NCBI GenBank assembly: GCA_050743625.1
Contig: JBOGED010000107.1
Span: 1-22,837 of the forward strand
Source: JBOGED01 sp050743625
GTDB lineage: Bacteria; Actinomycetota; Nitriliruptoria; Euzebyales; Egibacteraceae
DNA length: 22,837 bases
Reading direction: 5' to 3'
Positions 20,368-22,837 of this stretch are shown here, one piece after another (positions within the stretch are counted from its first letter, which is position 1; every line of letters begins with the position of its first letter). The translations under genes and the position numbers were made by a program. The notes beneath the pieces were generated by a model that saw only the letters and a list, made by a program, of their open reading frames with translations, did not search any database and had not been told where the DNA came from.

Positions 20368-22404
20368 CGGGGGCTCCGACCTGGTGGATGCCATCTCGGA
20401 TGCGGCCGTGAAGGTCTCGATCGTCGTCTCCATCACCTGCATGGCCGCCGGGTCGGGCTCGGGGGTCGGCTGGGACGGGGGTACGCGCCGGTTGGCGAGC
20501 CCGAACCGCATGATCTCGCTGAAGACCGGAGCGGCCGACAAGCCACCGTAGTAGGGATGTGGCTCGTCGAGCATCACGGCGACGACAAGCGTGGGGTTCT
20601 CGGCGGGCGCGAACCCCACGAACGACCCGATGAACGCCCCCGGCTCGTACCCGCGGCGGGTCTCGGACGGCTTTTGCGCGGTACCGGTCTTGCCCGCGAC
20701 GCGGTAGCCAGTGACGGCGGCATGACCTCCGGTGCCGTGATCCCCTTCGACGACCCGGACCAGCATCTCGGTCACCGCGCGCGCGGTTTGCGGGGAGACG
20801 ACGCGCCGGTGCGCTTGTTTCGCGATCTGATGGACCTTCCCGTCCTCACCGAGACGGCCCCGCACCAGTGACGGCTGGACCCATTCGCCACCGGACGCGA
20901 TGACCGCAAACCCTTGCGCTACCTGGACAAGGCTGGCCGCCACACCCTGGCCGATGGCGATGGTCGGCAAGCTGGAGGCCGACCACTCGTCGACGGGGGC
21001 GAGAAGGCCAGGTGTCTCTCCGGGAAAGCCCAGGCCAGTCATCTGACCGATGCCGAACCGCGTCAGGTAGTCGTGGAGCCGAGCGGGTCCCAGCTTCTGC
21101 GCGATCTTGATCGTCCCGACGTTCGAGGAGCGCTCCATGATCTCGCCGACCGTGTACGTCTCTTCTTGGTGCCTGACCGCGTCGTGGTAGGTCTCGGGAC
21201 CCAGCCGGTACGTGCTCGGCACGGAAAACGAGGTGTCGGGGCGCACGACGCCCTCCTCCAACGCCGCCGCCAGCGTGACGAGCTTGTTCACGCTCCCGGG
21301 CTCGAACATGTCGGTCACCGAGCGGTTGCGCCGCTCGTACGGCGCGGCTTCGCCGATGGCGTCGGGGGTGTAGCCGGGGTAGGAGGCAAGCGCCAGGATC
21401 TCGCCCGTCCGGACGTCCAGCACCACCGCCGACCCGCCTCGCGCTCCGTACCGCCTGACCCCGTCGGCGAGCGACTGCTCGGTCAGGTGCTGCAGCTGGC
21501 GGTCCAGGGTAAGCACGAGATCGGCGCCCGGGGCGGCGGGCAGGACCTCCCGAGGAGCCGTGTTGATCGTCACGCCACCCGGCGCGCGCTCGAGCCACAG
21601 CCGGCCGGGTTGGCCACCGAGCACGCGGTCGTACTGGCTCTCCAGACCCGCAAGCCCGATGTTGTCTATCCCGACAAACCCGACGACCTGCGCGGCCACT
21701 GGACCGCTCGGGTACATCCGTACCGGCTCCTCCAGGACGCCGATGCCCGGGAGTTTCAGCGCGGTGACCTGCTCGCCAACCTGGCGTGGGCGCTGGCGAG
21801 GACCGAGATAGACGAAGCCCTGATCCTTCTCAAGCTCCGCGACCAGCTCGTCGACCGGCATGTCGAGCACAGGGGCGAGCTGTGTGGCCACGGTCGTCGC
21901 GCTGATCGAGGGGTCCTGCGCGGCGGCCGTGCGGAGCAGCCTTGGGTTGGCGTAGATCGTCGAGGCCGCGAGTGACATGGCGAAGGGCTCGCCATTCCGG
22001 TCGAGGATGCGCCCGCGCGGGGCGGGAATCTCCAGCTCCCGTTGAGTCTGGCGTTGCGCCAGCCCTCGATACTCTGCCGCCGATACGACCTGGACGCTGA
22101 CGAGCCGCATCGACATCAGCGCGACGAGCGCGAGGTAGACGACGAGGATCCCCGCAAGCCGGCGCCCGCTCCGCGCCCGTGCGATCGCCCGCCCGCAGTC
22201 CGCGGCGACGGCCGCGAACAGCGTCTCTACCGGTCCCGAGACCGCTGAGCCTGACCGGGCTGGCCGCCGGGACTGGACGGGGAGGCTGCGCGCAGGCGCT
22301 CGCCGGGCTGATGCGGTCGGAACGGTCGAGCTACGGCGACGAGGCGGGGGACGGCGCGTACGTGGAGGCGGAGCGCGACGCCCACGGCGCCGTGAGGTGG
22401 TCAC
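20362..22404 (-). CDS. ftsI: Peptidoglycan transpeptidase FtsI (PBP3-type, division)
   Basis: A 680-residue class B penicillin-binding protein for septal cross-linking. After a very basic, Pro/Arg-rich cytoplasmic tail of about 82 residues, one membrane segment (about 83-103) anchors it. The PBP dimerisation domain begins at EIPAPRGRILDRNG. The transpeptidase domain has SVNK (S371 nucleophile, K374), SSN (426-428) and KTG (572-574). The GTG start at 22404 overlaps the ftsL stop by 4 bp (GTGA). The frame is open another 132 codons upstream, but that is a shadow of ftsL in a different frame. The C-terminal tail is short and lacks PASTA domains. The usual next dcw genes (murE, murF) do not follow. 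Confidence 0.95.
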   Translation of the reverse strand: MTTSRRRGRRAPPPRTRRPPPRRRSSTVPTASARRAPARSLPVQSRRPARSGSAVSGPVETLFAAVAADCGRAIARARSGRRLAGILVVYLALVALMSMRLVSVQVVSAAEYRGLAQRQTQRELEIPAPRGRILDRNGEPFAMSLAASTIYANPRLLRTAAAQDPSISATTVATQLAPVLDMPVDELVAELEKDQGFVYLGPRQRPRQVGEQVTALKLPGIGVLEEPVRMYPSGPVAAQVVGFVGIDNIGLAGLESQYDRVLGGQPGRLWLERAPGGVTINTAPREVLPAAPGADLVLTLDRQLQHLTEQSLADGVRRYGARGGSAVVLDVRTGEILALASYPGYTPDAIGEAAPYERRNRSVTDMFEPGSVNKLVTLAAALEEGVVRPDTSFSVPSTYRLGPETYHDAVRHQEETYTVGEIMERSSNVGTIKIAQKLGPARLHDYLTRFGIGQMTGLGFPGETPGLLAPVDEWSASSLPTIAIGQGVAASLVQVAQGFAVIASGGEWVQPSLVRGRLGEDGKVHQIAKQAHRRVVSPQTARAVTEMLVRVVEGDHGTGGHAAVTGYRVAGKTGTAQKPSETRRGYEPGAFIGSFVGFAPAENPTLVVAVMLDEPHPYYGGLSAAPVFSEIMRFGLANRRVPPSQPTPEPDPAAMQVMETTIETFTAASEMASTRSEPPG

Positions 22405-22754
22405 CCGCGGACCAACAGGTAGCCCGGGTCGTCTGCGGGAACCATGCCGAGGTTCTCGACGGCGATCCGGGAAACCCGCGCGGGCGCCTCCAAGGTGGCC
22501 ACCTCTGCCGTCAGCTCCTCGTAGCGGACAGAAAGATCCGAGACCTCTTGCTCTAGCTTCTGCGCTTCGAATGCGGACTCGGCCGCCAGCGCGTTCAACG
22601 ACACCACACCGAACACGCCGAGCGAGGCCACGACCAGCAGCATGGCGATACAGCGCCGTGAGTCGCGAGCCGGGACGACGACGCGTAGGTTCGCGGCCCC
22701 GCGACCTTGTGGCTGGGAGCTCTTGGACAGGCGCGACGGTGCGACGGCGGACAT
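22401..22754 (-). CDS. ftsL: FtsL-type cell division protein
   Basis: A 117-residue bitopic membrane protein with a basic cytoplasmic N-terminus, one membrane segment (about 35-57) and a coiled coil (about 60-90, with LEQEVSDLSVRYEELTAEV). A conserved tail follows (ARVSRIAVENLGMV and the YLLV ending). FtsL joins FtsB/FtsQ in the divisome and helps activate FtsW/FtsI. Its location between rsmH and ftsI is the standard dcw order. ATG 22754 follows directly after the rsmH stop codon, and its end overlaps ftsI, so the three genes form one operon. Confidence 0.88.
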   Translation of the reverse strand: MSAVAPSRLSKSSQPQGRGAANLRVVVPARDSRRCIAMLLVVASLGVFGVVSLNALAAESAFEAQKLEQEVSDLSVRYEELTAEVATLEAPARVSRIAVENLGMVPADDPGYLLVRG

Positions 22755-22837
22755 CTAGGACCCCCCCGGTCGGGACTGGACTGGCGTGCTGGCGATGCAT
22801 TCGGCCGCGCGCAGCCGGGCCGGGCGCGCGCGCGGGT
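22755..22837 (-). CDS. rsmH: 16S rRNA m4C1402 methyltransferase RsmH, C-terminal end (partial)
   Basis: Only the last 26 or so codons are in the window. They read PRARPARLRAAECI, then a short tail before TAG at 22755-22757. RsmH (MraW) proteins typically end with NPRARSA-LR, and rsmH normally precedes ftsL. The rest lies beyond the window edge. Confidence 0.8.
   Translation of the reverse strand, partial: PRARPARLRAAECIASTPVQSRPGGS

Noticed and set aside
22405..22800. 132-codon N-terminal extension of ftsI
   Set aside because: It overlaps ftsL in another frame. Coupling of GTG 22404 to the ftsL stop explains the true start.

Overview
The window comes from a high-GC Gram-positive bacterium, most likely an actinobacterium. 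The evidence is dense GC-rich coding with frequent GTG starts, an actinobacterial rsmH-ftsL-ftsI division cluster, a DIP1984-family protein, a PAC2-family protein and a DtxR/IdeR-like iron box. I cannot name the genus.

Layout. Positions 1-2842 hold ordinary chromosomal genes: an SDR oxidoreductase (-), a DIP1984-family protein (+) and a PAC2-family protein (-). A selenocysteine tRNA gene (selC, anticodon TCA) lies at 2996-3088, and the decayed 3' end of a serine recombinase runs right up against its 3' end. A higBA-type toxin-antitoxin pair follows (3481-4233).

The centrepiece is a compact, same-strand, seven-gene ribosomal peptide (RiPP) locus at 4684-13098. It holds a 94-residue precursor-like peptide with an Ala/Val-rich C-terminus, a YcaO cyclodehydratase-superfamily enzyme and a TfuA-like partner. 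These are followed by a GT4 glycosyltransferase with an extra C-terminal domain, a metzincin-like zinc metalloprotease with an Ig-like region, a CPBP intramembrane protease and an APH-fold kinase-like protein. All genes after the precursor are spaced closely or overlap. The YcaO-TfuA pair is the known signature of backbone thioamidation (thioviridamide-type peptides, methanogen McrA). A thioamidated and possibly glycosylated peptide matured by the metalloprotease is the leading hypothesis. This particular gene set does not match any RiPP class I know.

From 13200 to 20361 the DNA is mostly a gene graveyard. Two genes look intact: a small membrane protein (13210-13629) and a DHFR-fold reductase (14289-14837). 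The rest are remnants: a glyoxalase-like gene, an IS21-type transposase, an LLM oxidoreductase, at least four siderophore-binding lipoprotein genes, an ABC exporter ATPase and a tyrosine integrase that has lost part of its active site. Two MITE-like elements with inverted ends (17410-17642 and 19935-20220) and a strong isolated hairpin (17690-17733) lie between them.

The right end is the dcw cluster on the minus strand: rsmH (partial), ftsL and ftsI. The murE/murF genes that usually follow ftsI are not found here; mobile debris follows instead. The stretch between selC and ftsI therefore looks like an accessory island or recombination hot spot.
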